Of a stretch of DNA of 64,000 bases, positions 1 through 11,693 are shown piece by piece. Source of the DNA: Drechslerella dactyloides (lineage: Eukaryota > Ascomycota > Orbiliomycetes > Orbiliales > Orbiliaceae); assembly GCA_020064725.1 (NCBI GenBank), contig JAGTWJ010000019.1:496001-560000 (forward strand), written 5' to 3'. Each line of letters starts with the position of its first letter. Position 1 is the stretch's first letter. The position numbers and the translations under genes are program-made. The notes beneath the pieces were generated by a model that searched no databases, had not been told where the DNA came from, and was given only the letters and a program-made list of their open reading frames with translations.

Positions 1-3000
1 AGCAGGCTGACGCCAAAATACTGGTATCCGCGGATTTTAAGGCTCGGAAACGGCGCAAGATTGGGGAATCCGACGACCACGAGGCACTGATAGCTAGTGT
101 GGACACTCGGGCTAAGGCTGAATCTGCAGTCACCGCATTCCAGAACCTCCTTATCTCTCTGTTTGAAGCTGAAGACAATCTCCAACCCGATACTTCTGGG
201 AACATAGCGGCAGCTTCTTCTGCAGTTTTCATTCCGCCAGGTGCACTGGGCTATTCACCTGAAACGACAGGCCAGTGCTTCTCTCTTGGGATTCAGGTCA
301 AGCTGGATCACGCAATCCGCCAGGTGAATCTTTACAACCGCCTCGACAAGATGGAACTTGACGATATCTTGCGAATGCTCAAGTCCTGCGACAACACTCT
401 GAAAGCCGCGGAGAACCTAGACGTCAAAGTGGGCGAAAACAGCACAGACGAAGCGGCCGACAGCATAGTATCTGAGTATGACAGGAGGATAGCCTTCGCG
501 GACAACTCGGTGAAGACCTGTCGGACGATCCTAAGGGTAATGAACGGCGGGCGACAAGAGAAGCAGATATACTCTGAAGAGCTACTTACGTCGATTCACA
601 ACGTTATCAAAAATCTTCTGGAGGGCTCTGTTCTACCCCTGATAGCGCTTCGGTCGGAAAAGGATAATGCTTTCAAAACAGCTATGTCCAAGAAGAAGAT
701 TCTTCGGGAGTTATTGCAAGACATCATCAAGGTTATACGACTCCTCACGCAACTTCTCTCAACCCAGGAAGTCACTGAGGACTTTTTGATCAAGATGTTG
801 TACACATCTGTACCATTAGTCTTCATCGAAAATGCCACGAATGATAAAGAATCGATTTTTGGTGTCAATAAAGTCGAGAATCTCAGACTCGCTGCCATGA
901 ACACCCTTGCAAAGATTTTCTCGCGATACCCCGATCAGGGTGACGCCATCATCAACGAGGTCCTCAGTAACCTTGAAAAGCTGCCTGTGAGCCGACAGAG
1001 TGCCAAGAATTTCAAGCTACCAGAAGGGGGCAGTATCCAGCTTATCAGTGCATTTATGATGAACCTGGTACAATCGGCAGGCACCTATCAAGAGAGAGGC
1101 GCTGGTCCAACTGGTTCCAAAGTTGCAGACACATCCGACGATGAGATGACTAATGGTCATGCTGAACCTGGCAAGCACCCCAACTTCGATCATGCACGAG
1201 ATGCTATTACCGTTATGCAGAGACTAGAGCAAGTGTCGGATAATTACTTGAAAACAGCTCAGCAGAGAACTGCCTACGTGACACATTATATCGTCAGCAA
1301 AGCACTCGTCACCGCCAAATCCTCAGAAGGGAATTCAAGAAATTTGCTCGACCTGATGGTTGAAGACTTCATTCAGGTCCTTGCCAATCCCGAATGGCCA
1401 GCAGCAGAAATGTTCTTAAAGACAATCTGCGTCAGGATGGTATGTGTATCAGTATCACCCGCACGAGTGCTATATATATAACTAATTCGCATCTCCAGAT
1501 CCGTACCGTCGATGACCCGAAATCATCCGTGCCAGCTAAATCGGCTGCGCTAGAGCTACTCGGGAAGCTTGGTTCTTGCATCAACGACCTGTTCACGCAT
1601 CTCAAGGACCTTCACCGAAACCATAGTGTCTCTGGTTCCATTGACGGAATGCTCTCCATTCTCACCGAGAACTATCTCAATTTCCATCAGAACACAGAAA
1701 ATAAGGCTGGCAATGAGATTAAAGAAGAGAGAGAGGAAGTACTTCGTAAGATGGTTCTTTGGAAGGGACCGTTTCGGATCATTCTCGAACACTTGTGGGA
1801 GAAGGACCAGAAACCGGATGCTGACAACCTTCAGGTACGTTGCCTTCCGACGGCAAACAAGTATATAATAGTATGCTAATGCTGGTATCGCGACCTGATA
1901 GACTTCGTGGGGCTTCTTTGCATCTGTCTGGGCGGGGAGACTTATCCCTAGCTTTGAGCAAACTGTTGAAATCGATGCATCTTTCGCGTCCGATATTGCT
2001 CATGTTGCGGATAATCTTCGGAAGATGATCACAGAGAAGGCATGGTACGACGAAGAGGATGAAGTGTATGTTCGATCTTGCAGTCGCTCATGGTTACCAC
2101 TCAGCTAACTGTCAAATTTAGCGACGCATATCGACGAGTTGCCCCGACATCTATGCAAATTCGACAAGCCTACCTACTCATCATTTTGGCATCTGACTTC
2201 TGCAGCCACAGCCGCTTGATTCTGGCGAGATTGATTTTCAGTATTGATGGAGAGCAAACCTCCGCCAGGAGTAAAGGCCTGAAAGCTTTGATGAACCTGG
2301 TGGAGAAAGACACTTCCATCCTCGAGGATAGAGGCCTGATCCCAACATTGCTGGGACGTTGTAAGGATGCGTCTCCTCAAGTTCGCGACTCTGCACTTGA
2401 TATCATCGGTCGATGCCTGGCGCTGAAACCCGATCTCGAGGCTCGTGTACTACCAACGATTTGTACCAGGGCCCACGATACCAACGTACCGTTACGGAAA
2501 CGGGCCATCAAGTTGCTGAGAGACATCTATCCCTCCACAAAGATTCCCGAGCATAAGGTGGACATTGCCAAGTGCCTCCTAATGCGGGTCGGTGACCATG
2601 AAGCCGGCGTCGCTGAGCAAGCGAAGAAGAGTTTCGAGGAATTATGGATAAACCAGTCATTCCCGCAACTCAAGGACGGTGAGGATGGCGAACTATCTTT
2701 GAAGGGCAAATTGATCATCAAGGAGCGTGTTGGAATCATCACCAAGGTCGTTACGACAAATGACAAGCTGGATGCCCCATTGAGCAACCTCATTCAATTT
2801 TTCCTCGACATCGATAACAAACAGGTCGAACAGAATTCGAAAGTTTGCAGACTGATGGTTCGAGCTCTGTTTGACGACTTGATAGATTCAGCTGGTAACG
2901 ATGACGACAAGTTGCGGCGACAAAGCATAATGCGCACCCTCGTCGTGTTTGCACGAGCATCTGCCAATCTGTTCAAAGTCGATCAACTTGACCTACTGAA

Positions 3001-4998
3001 ACCATACATCAAAGATCTCTCCTCGGCAGATGATATGTCCATCTACCGTTCTGCAATCGTTATCTTCAGATGTGTTCTTCCAGGACTGTCGGCCGCTCAC
3101 TCGAAATTTCTCGAAGATGTCGCGACCGCCTTGCTATCCAACGTTTCCAAATTACCGATGACAGAGTTACAGGAGGCTATCTTCTGTCTCTCCGAGATCA
3201 ACAAGTCGTACGATATCAGCGTCAGATTGCAGTCGGTTTTCTGCTCCAGTTTGAACATCCTCAAGCCGCACTTTCAGGCCGACACGCGGACACTCGAACC
3301 CCAGGTCCAAAGAAAGATCGCGAGACTGATTTGCATAGTCGGCCTTGTGGGTAGCTACTGCCCGTTGGAAAGGTACAGCCGCGACATCAAGTTGAGGCTC
3401 GCTAAATTCGGTTTGGCCATCAAAAGCCCTACTATCGCCGAGTTTATCGTTGATACAATGCTGGGTTTTGCCAGAGAGAACGCGGAGCCTAGTATCCGGA
3501 AAGCAGCGCTGGATGCCGTCGGGAATGTGGCTAAAAGCTATCCCGACCAGTATATGCGGGCTTCCGTGACTAGCGCTTTCGAAAAGGTTCTTCAGTCGGA
3601 TGAAAAGGACTTCAAGTCGCTGATCCTCAAAAGTCTTTATGAATTCCTGAGCGCCGAAGAGAAGAGCTCTGAGGAGGCACTTAAAAGAGGGAAGGCGCCA
3701 GCGGCTTCGAAGGAGAGTGTGGCAGCTGCAGATTACGATCCAGGTCGCTTGACTGGTGCGAGCACGGCAACATCCAGAGACGGAGTCTCGACGGCTCTCG
3801 CCCAGACATTCCTTCACTATATCGTCAGGATCGCCTTAAGCTCGGTTGACGACTACGGTTTCGCCGCTGTTGAGCTCACAGGTTCAGTCCTTCGCCAAGG
3901 TCTCGTGCATCCGAAAGAATGCACACCTGCGCTGGTGGCCCTCGGTACTTGTCCCGACGTCAGAATTCAGAACGTCGCCTTCCGCGAACTCAAAACTCTT
4001 GCCCAGAAGCATGAGAGTATAGTTGAGAGAGCATACATGGACGGTTTCCGCCTAGCGTTCAATTATCAACTTGAGGTCATCAACTCTGAGGACGGCGCTG
4101 ACGACTCAACTTTTGCCTCGAAACTCGGCAACCTGTACGCGCTTACAGTCACAAGTCGGAAGGTCAAGAAGAAGTTTTTGGGGAACTTGCTCAATGCACT
4201 GGACTTTGAGCCTCATAAGTTGCAGGTTTCCGCAATACCGTCACATCTTACATACGCGCGGTTCATCCTCCAGAATCTGGCCTATTTCGACTATGTCAGC
4301 ATAGAAGACGTTCATCAAGTCGCCTCGGGTTTGGAGAAGATTGTTGGCAATATCGGCGCCACGGTCGTTCACCACATCGAAACTGATGTGCATCAGATCA
4401 GCCTTGAGACTGCGGAACCGAAGCCCGTCGACCCTCTGGTCAAGAGACGACTGTGCATGGCGTCAGTCGTCTTGACGATGTGCTGGAGTACGCGGACGTA
4501 CCTGAGGAAGCTATACTCGGTCACGGCAGACAGCGTTGCTCGGAAGGCTAAGAACGGTAGCAAAGAGTTGACAAAGGCGCCTACCAAAGCTGTCGGGATG
4601 AGCGGCAGATCGCTGTGGGACGAGATGGGCGAGCTGATCGAGACCCTGGAGGCGGATGAAGGGATGGACAACCAGTTGAGAGAGGTATTTCACACTTTTT
4701 GCCCCATTGTAATGTTTTTTCAGGTCATGCTAACAGGTCATGCCTACAGTTCGTCGAGCTTCTTACCGTGGACAACGAATTTAAGAGGATCACAGAACAA
4801 GAGGACGAAGACTTATTTGGAGGTGGAGGCGACGGTGACGACGATGACGATGCGGGTGGAGCTGACGCCACTCCGCATCGTGGCCGCGGCAGGCCTAAAA
4901 AGCGAAAGACAGGAAACACCCCACCCCCGACGAAAGCCAAGAGAAGAAAGAAGAAAGAAGAGGGCACGCCGGGACATGATGATGGCGATGATGATTAG
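1..4998 (+). CDS. mis4: Sister chromatid cohesion protein Scc2/Mis4 (NIPBL family), 5' partial
   Basis: Cohesin loader subunit. With Scc4 it loads the cohesin ring on chromatin in the nucleus. The frame is open from base 3, so the true start lies upstream. Exons: <1-1439, 1499-1834, 1902-2065, 2122-4684, 4750-4998, giving about 1,582 residues of a family usually 1,700-1,900 long. Most of the visible protein is helical HEAT-type repeat. The best-conserved block follows intron 3 (IFSIDGEQTSARSKGLKALM, then GRCKDASPQVRDSALDIIG). All joins keep frame and use GTATGT, GTACGT or GTATTT donors. The tail is acidic then basic (GGGDGDDDDD, GRGRPKKRKT), a plausible nuclear localisation segment. The frame stops at TAG 4996-4998 but stays open in the same frame for 62 more codons to TAG 5185-5187 (see findings). 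Family identity is confident; the true C-terminus is not. Confidence 0.92.
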
Positions 4999-6915
4999 GA
5001 GCCGTCAACGTCCAAAACATCTGTCTCTGGCAGCAGGTCCCACAAGGTGTCGGCGAGGAGAACTTCAGGGCGAACAATTCGGACAGCAGCAGCTGGAATT
5101 CCAACACCAGAACCAGAGGCCGCCGATAACGAAAGTGAGAGCGATGATCCGATTCCGGTCAAGAGCGGCAGAAGGATAACCAAGTAGACACCTTCAATCT
5201 TCAACTTCTTTCGACTCTCGTCACAAAGATATTCCATCACGAACGTATTTCCTTAGGAGTGGTCTTGATTTTTACAATTTCTTTCCTTTACCGTTTTGAT
5301 TGTCGTATCTTTTTCTTTGTTTCCTATGCTAGTCTCTTAATTACTAACCTCAAAAAACCCTAGATTCCCCTTAAGTTCCTATCGCTGTTCTATTATTGAT
5401 TAAAACTCCACTTTCTATCATAACTGTGGTTCCATTCCCTATATAATTGATTGTTGCTTCCTTGCTTTCTATTGTTGCATCATTAGGGGTGTGCATTATA
5501 ATTGGCTCTGGCGTTAACGTGCTGTTGCAGATGGGAGCTTCTCTATGGATATATCGGTTTGGCTTCGAATTTGTATATTTTCGTTGGTTGATTGCGAGCT
5601 GTTGTTCTTGATAGCTGTAACTACGGATGTGCTGTACCCTTCACTATCTGCCGGGAATCCCATTATGGCCCCTATCACTGGGAAGTATTGGTGGGCCTGT
5701 TACTACTTTTTCAGATAGAAAGAACTATTATAGTGATACCAACAGGCGAATAAATGGCATTTGAACATCCCTCATCAATCAACTAGATTAACTTCAACCG
5801 ACTAACAATGCTACATTCATCAAGCTGCGGCTGAGGCAGATGATGGTGATGTGCCAAGCGTGTCCGAATCCATGCACGCCATGTGTATACTCGCTTAAAA
5901 AAAAACCCACCAATGCCAAATTTGATTGATTGAAGCTCGCTTGGTTTACCTGAGTAGGAATGTTAAGCGAGAGTGAGCCAATCAGCGCGCAAGACAACAA
6001 ACTGGTTATTGAAGTCTAACTGATGTACGAGGTATTCTTCTGACGATACTACTATACAGTCCTGCTTCAAGTCCATGATACTGCTGAAAAAAAGGGCACA
6101 GCTATATCAACAATTGCTATTCTCTTTAATTCATGATTGGCTACTACTGAGATCGATGTGCGTTCTTTGTTTGCAACAAGTTTCCTGGGATGAAAAGCAT
6201 TGAAGTTTGTTCCGTGTGAGATTCATATCAGTATGCTGTAATTCATACCCCTTTTTTTCGTGTCTGGGAAATTGACCCCAAAAAGTCCGAAACGAGATAT
6301 AAATCCAGACGATAAGATAAGTCTAGGATATAGTATACTGACTTCAAAATAAGATATAGCTACACTCAGAACGGAACGTGCATCTGTACGTTAAACGCCA
6401 AATTTTGATCACCCAATACAACACGAGTGTAGAACGCAATAGAGAATACAATATGCGGAGTGTTCCAATAAGCGTAGGCTTGGAGAAGTCTAAGCCCCCC
6501 TTGGCAATTTTCCTGTCTGGTCCTTGAGCTGGGTCGCCAAGCTTATAATTGGTGACACATCGAAATTGGAGGGCCCCTTGGACCAGGCTGCAGGCTTGTT
6601 TCAATTAAGTCCGCAAAACGCACACAACCCAGAATGCTTGTTTTCAGATAAATCGATTCCTTTCTAATATAGTTCTACTGTACCGTGCTGTACGGCTCGC
6701 GCGACTGGAAATATCCGTGCTGCTGTCTGTACCTTATTGGTAAGACTTTCCGGGGTATTAATTCATAGGCTGCCCCACCCCCGAACTGTGGTATTGTAGT
6801 GTTCATATCCTGTTCTTTCCCTATCTCTTTCTCTTCTCTCACCTTTTCTCTCACTTTTCTTGTCATTTGTTTTAGAATTATTCGTGGAAGAGTTACGAGA
6901 TAATAATCCGCCAGT
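4999..6915. other. Intergenic, AT-rich; 3' leader of Scc2 and promoter of the bestrophin gene
   Basis: No gene is supported. Bases 4999-5187 are an in-frame open continuation of the Scc2 frame. From 5190 the sequence is T-rich and AT-rich with no long open frame. A pyrimidine tract at about 6812-6860 (runs of CTCTTTCTC and CACTTTTC) lies 55-100 bases before the bestrophin ATG and looks like the CT-rich leader common in fungal promoters. Confidence 0.6.
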
Positions 6916-8846
6916 ATGGCGAACACTCAACCAAATCTACAGAATGGCGAAGGTCCTGATTCAGACAGTGATATCGATGCCTATTTTGTATGTCTCTACC
7001 ATCCTCTCCCTCTTGTTTGTGCTTAATGCATAGTCCGCAATTGCACGGGGGTCCATGGTATGGAACTATCGAGGATTATCAATACTCATAACGGCCTTCA
7101 TTCACAGACCGGCCCTATCGATACAACGAAGGCCTCCAAGCTACCGTATTTCATGCGGCTCCGCGGCTCCGTCTTACCAGGATTGATCATTCCCATGCTC
7201 TTCGTCACCGCATGGGCTGTCTGGATCACATGCGTACACGTACTTGTCACACAATTGAATATTAACTCGGTTCTGTTGACGGTTCTCGGTTTCTTGGTTG
7301 GTTTGGCTTTGTCTTTCCGATCTTCGACTGCCTACGAGAGGTACAATGATGGACGTAAGTGTTGGAGCGGGTTGGCTTTGAACGTTAGGTACGTACCTTC
7401 ATTCCTGAGAAGCAGTAGTGAGGAGAGATACCATGTGGAAAATTTCAGCGGGAATATATATACCGTTGTCTCGTGAACCAGACTGCCGTACTTTACTCGG
7501 TGAAGCTGGGGTGCCGGTGCCTCCGGCAGGCCTGGCTTCGCCGGCTCCGCCCCAGGACCGGCAGTCTGGTTTACAAGACAAGATATATCGATATCCGACT
7601 AACTTGGACTCTTTATTAGAAACCTCGCTCGTATCATTTGGATCCACATCCACGAACGCGAAGGTGAAAAGGCAGAAGAAGATCTTCTTGACAAGTTGAC
7701 CGCCTTGAACTTGCTCCTAGCCTTCTGCATCGCCCTCAAACATAAACTTCGCCATCAACCGGAATATGATTATAAAGATCTCCAGGGCCTTATTAGCCAT
7801 TTGCAAACCTTTGCAAAGCAGACTCACGAAGAAGGAGACATCCCTCCGAGGAAGACTTTAAGTACTCCTCAACGTATTTCTAGCTATCTGGGGATTACCT
7901 TTCTTGAAAAACATCCAGCTCAGCGCTATAAAGTGTATAAGAAGGCTGGCAGGCTCCATGGTAACCTTCCTCTGGAAATTATGACTTACCTTAGTTCCTA
8001 CATCGACGCTTCCATCGCCAGGGGAGCCCTTCCGATCTCCGCCTGTCAAAGTATGGCGATGGCGTACCTTGGTGGTATGAATGATGCTCTGACGAACTGC
8101 GAACGTATTTCTCAAACACCCTTGCCGATCGCTTATAATATTGTCATCAGCCAGATTACATGGCTATACGTACGTGACACCATCCTCTCCTAACTAGTAG
8201 CGTTCGAGATTTGTCTCTAAGCCAGAAGCTGGACCCGCGGAAGCTGGACGCACATAGGCCTGCGAGATAATTCTAGATCTAAGCGTCCTAAAAGAAACCA
8301 ACGGTAGTGTTAATATATATCTGTTTGTTATAGGTCCTCTTTCTACCGTTCCAACTCGTGGCAACCCTCAAATGGATTACCATTCCCGGCACTTTGATCG
8401 CTGCTTATATTATTCTTGGATTCGCAGCCATTGGTCGCGAAATTGAGGATCCGTTCGGCGATGACGTCAACGACCTAAATCTCGATTTCTATTGCGAAAC
8501 ACTCTCCATTGAACTCGACATGATCATGTCGGTTCCACCACCCAAGCGGGAATGGATTGTCCGGGATGACAACCATGTTATGTTCCCCAATACCAATGAA
8601 GGATACTCGGCTTGGAAGGCCAAGGGCATTGCGAAGATAAGGGAAGAACTTAAGAAGAAACCACTCTGTCACATCAATCCTGACGTCGCAAGGGAGTTCC
8701 GTCACAATGAACTCGTAAACAGGGATGCCGAACTTGACCGGAGGGAACGCGAAAAAACGGATGCCGAGGCTGGAAAAAAGGAGGAACCTTTCAGGAGCCG
8801 TCAAGATGTGGCTCATATTCCAACAGACATCTCTGATGCCGTTTGA
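6916..8846 (+). CDS. Bestrophin/UPF0187-family anion channel
   Basis: Predicted multipass membrane chloride-type channel of the bestrophin family. Proposed exons: 6916-6987, 7034-7057, 7108-7388, 7620-8169, 8334-8846, encoding 479 residues. The family signature is clear: RGSVLPGLIIPMLFVTAWAV is the first membrane segment. The next segment, about residues 70-95, is followed by SSTAYERYNDGRKCW. A later helix pair has ITWLY joined to VLFLPFQLVATLKW, then a cytosolic motif with EDPFGDDVNDLNLD, a bestrophin hallmark. The C-terminus is charged and disordered. Exons 1-2 are short and inferred only from frame and splice consensus; an ATG at 7060 is an alternative start. Intron 3 (231 nt) holds an inverted-repeat element, and intron 4 (164 nt) is also unusually long for this window. 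Confidence 0.85.
7466..7581. mobile_element. 116-bp MITE/introner-like element inside bestrophin intron 3
   Basis: Left arm 7466-7488 and right arm 7559-7581 form a 23-bp terminal inverted repeat with 21 of 23 positions matching. The arm consensus begins TTGTCTCGTGAACCAGACTG. The interior is GC-rich and contains nested hairpins around GCCGGTGCCTCCGGC, in contrast with the AT-rich intron flanks. An ATATAT motif lies just outside both arms. There is no coding capacity, so it can only be a non-autonomous element. It sits 77 nt inside the donor and 38 nt before the acceptor, which suggests insertion into an existing intron rather than creation of one. Related arms occur elsewhere in the window. 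Confidence 0.7.
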
Positions 8847-10162
8847 ATGGGACCCTCTGCTCTGGTGCATGTACAACCTAATTTGCTTAAGAGCCCTCGA
8901 AGCGTGTAATTGGCGAGAAAGACGATGAAACTTGCTTCAACTTTTGTTGAAGGCGATCATCGGTAACTCATCACGAAATATGGTGAGATTGAAGCTCCAA
9001 CTCCTGGTCTAGATATTTCCCAACGTTGTACAGTGTGTTTGTAAAAGCCGCTAGCCAAATCCTGGTGATGTAGATGACCACATTGAGTGCATCCAGCTAC
9101 AACGTTGGTACCGCGGTGTATTCACGTAGCAAACGCCAAGTCACGCACATCTGATAGCAAGAAATCTCGTATATATGACCGAGGCTCTATACTCGGACTA
9201 CTAGTACGACCAGCTAGGCCGCTTTGGGATCTAGTAGCTACGTAGACATCTACCAGACGCGATATATGAAACACCAGCGATATAATATCCATTGCTTGGC
9301 CAACAACCAAGGCTGCCTAGAGCCAAGCGACGTTCAATATTGTCTAATCAGGGAATACAACACCAGCGTGGCTCTCGAGGATCGATTCATAGTTCTAGGC
9401 TTATGGAGTGATGGAGTGATAACCCCTAAATAATTTATACTAAAGTATTAATTAACACTCAAAATAATATAAATTTATACGTTAACAGAGAATATGCCAA
9501 AATATCGATAAAACAACATCTCAGTAAAATATATCTGCATCTTCGAAGGACTGGCTGCACAGTTGCGAGAGGACTGCTGTCCGAGCTGGGTCGAGGTGTG
9601 TATCTGCAGATCTAGTGGTTTGAGTAGTTTTCTCATGAAATCCCGAGAACAATCAATCGATAGCCTGTCGCTTTCCGCTATCCAGTTTTTCGATGAAGAA
9701 TCAAGATCTATGCAAGTACACTACTAGTATACTACCAGTATACTACCAGTAGTACACAGTCTATTGCGAGTAGGCGGACGGTTACATCGGGCAAGATCGA
9801 GCCTATGGCTGCATGCGCATGCTACTACATCGCCACTGGTTTACCGAAAAGCCGTAGACTATAGTACTAGTTCTATAGTAAACCTAGAGCTTTCTCATAG
9901 CGTGTATGCATATATGGACCAGCGATCGCGCGGGCTAACTATATTAGGCGAACTTCTCACTCGCTGAGTAAGTACTTAAACTGTTCCTTCGATTGCAAAG
10001 TTTGAGGGTGGACTCAGTTGGTCTCGCGAAGACTCGCACCGAAGTTATGGTTGATGCGTTGCGTGTCGTTGTATTTTCCCCCAAGCACCAGGCAAATCTC
10101 GACAAGCATCACGAACAACCTCGTCGAAACCACAGACGTCACAATCTGCCTCCCTCGCCGAA
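8847..10162. other. Intergenic, gene-free, with short local repeats
   Basis: No convincing gene. At about 9716-9755 there is a small tandem and palindromic patch (AGTATACTACC repeated, flanked by GTAC/AGTAC words). AGTAGTTTTCTCATGAAATCCCG at 9623-9645 closely resembles a sequence at 16872-16895. Bases after about 9970 are the leader of the next gene. Confidence 0.55.
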
Positions 10163-11360
10163 ATGGCCGTCCCGTTCCTCGTCTCCCGCTCGACACCGCC
10201 AGCGGTCCTCAGGCTCCTCGGCGGGGGAAGAGGCCTCGAGCGAGCCGCCTCCCTTACAGCATCGACATCGAAGCGGCGATACCTCTCGACCATTGCCCCG
10301 CGCGTCCACCAGCGATGCCCCGCGTATGCACCGATGATTACCTCTCCGCTCTGCTGCCAGCGACGATGCTATACCGCCTCCTCTTCCAGTGGCGACGAGC
10401 AAGTCTCGGGTAATATCACTGAGGAGACCTCGCGAATTGCTGAGGTTATGGGTGAAGAGGGCGTGAATGTGGATGAAGTCGCTACACCCATCAGCGAGGT
10501 ATGATGCGGATTTGACCCCTTCCACGGCGATGGGACGACTGGCGAGCATTTGGGACGAGATAGCGCCCTCTGCTAGTCAATTGGTAGCAACCTGCTAATC
10601 ATCGGCTGCCTACGTTTAGGTCATCGAGCGCGAAAACGATATTGAAAACGCACCAGAGGTCATCAAGGAAGACCTCAATCAACCCTCAGAGCCGCCATCC
10701 TCTTCCTTACAGACATCCGATGCCGCCGCTGCCACCGCCTTAGTTGCCGAGACGCTCGCCGACTTTCCGAATCCGACGCCGAAAGTTCTCATCCCGCCGT
10801 ACCGTCCACCCATTCCGATGATGCCAATCCCCGCGCTGCACAGCATCAACCACCGCGAACACCCACTCCTCCGCCAACTAACACCCCACTTCATGAAGCA
10901 CGGCGAGCGCGCCACAGCACAGGCGACAATGCAGCGAATCCTCCAGATCCTACGCACTAAGCCTGCGCCACGCGTCGGCAAATATGCGCTGGTCCCCAAC
11001 GCGCCGGACCTCTCACAGCTGCCGTCCGACCCCGTAGCGTACATCCAGACGGCAATCGACTCTGTCGCGCCGCTGTTCAAGATGCGCAGCACCCGCGGTT
11101 CCGGTGGCAGCACGGTGCAGATACCGTCGCCGTTGCCCGTGAAGGCGCGGCGGCGGAAGGCGATGGAGTGGATGTTGTCGGCGGCGGACGGGAAGAAGAG
11201 ACTGAAGAGCCTGCCGGAGCGGTTTGCCGAGGAGGTGGAGGCTGTAGTGCTGGGGACGAGCAGCTGTTGGGAGAAGCGGATTGCGGTACATAAACTTGCT
11301 GTGACGAATCGGGCGAATGTTGGCACCGGGTCAATGAAGAAGATGAAGAGGCGGTTGTGA
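10163..11360 (+). CDS. RSM7: Mitochondrial small ribosomal subunit protein uS7m (S7 family)
   Basis: Component of the mitochondrial 30S-like subunit head; S7 proteins bind the 3' domain of small-subunit rRNA. Exons 10163-10498 and 10620-11360 join in phase 0 (donor GTATGA, branch CTGCTAATC, acceptor TTTAG) and give 358 residues. The first about 110 residues are Arg/Ser-rich with few acidic residues at the very start, typical of a mitochondrial presequence plus a fungal-specific extension. The S7 core follows: PHFMKHGERATAQATMQRIL, then RGSGGSTVQIPSPLPVKARR, then KAMEWMLSAADGKK, and near the end EKRIAVHKLAVTNRAN. This order matches bacterial S7. The strong context and presequence support the start at 10163. 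Transcribed toward the F-box gene. Confidence 0.9.
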
Positions 11361-11693
11361 GCTGTCGGGTTGAGACTCGATGGTTGTAGGATAATTATGA
11401 GTGTGTCTACCAGTGTATATATGTTTGTGAGAGGGGTGCATAGACTTCTACCCACCGGCCCTGGTGCCGTCGGACGGCTTCCATTCTTTATGTCCATAGT
11501 TCTTCCTGCATAATCGGATACGTTGATATGGGTCGATGGTTCTAGAATCAGAATAGTTCGAGTAATCGATGGTAGCGCACACGTCAAAATGAATAAGTAC
11601 AAGTGGTATCACGACTCCATGCTAGATTAAAATGATAGATTGTACCCAAATGCGCCGATGCTCCTCAAGCAGTCCCACTTTGTCATCCTATAG
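11361..11693. other. Short convergent intergenic region
   Basis: 333 bases between two convergent genes (uS7m and the F-box protein). No gene or repeat seen; it should hold both 3' ends. Confidence 0.6.

Noticed and set aside
2078..5179. A 1,033-codon frame running through the last Scc2 intron and out of frame at its end
   Set aside because: It reads through a clear GTATTT...CTACAG intron (4685-4749), and its last 130 codons are out of frame with the conserved FVELLTVDNEF segment.
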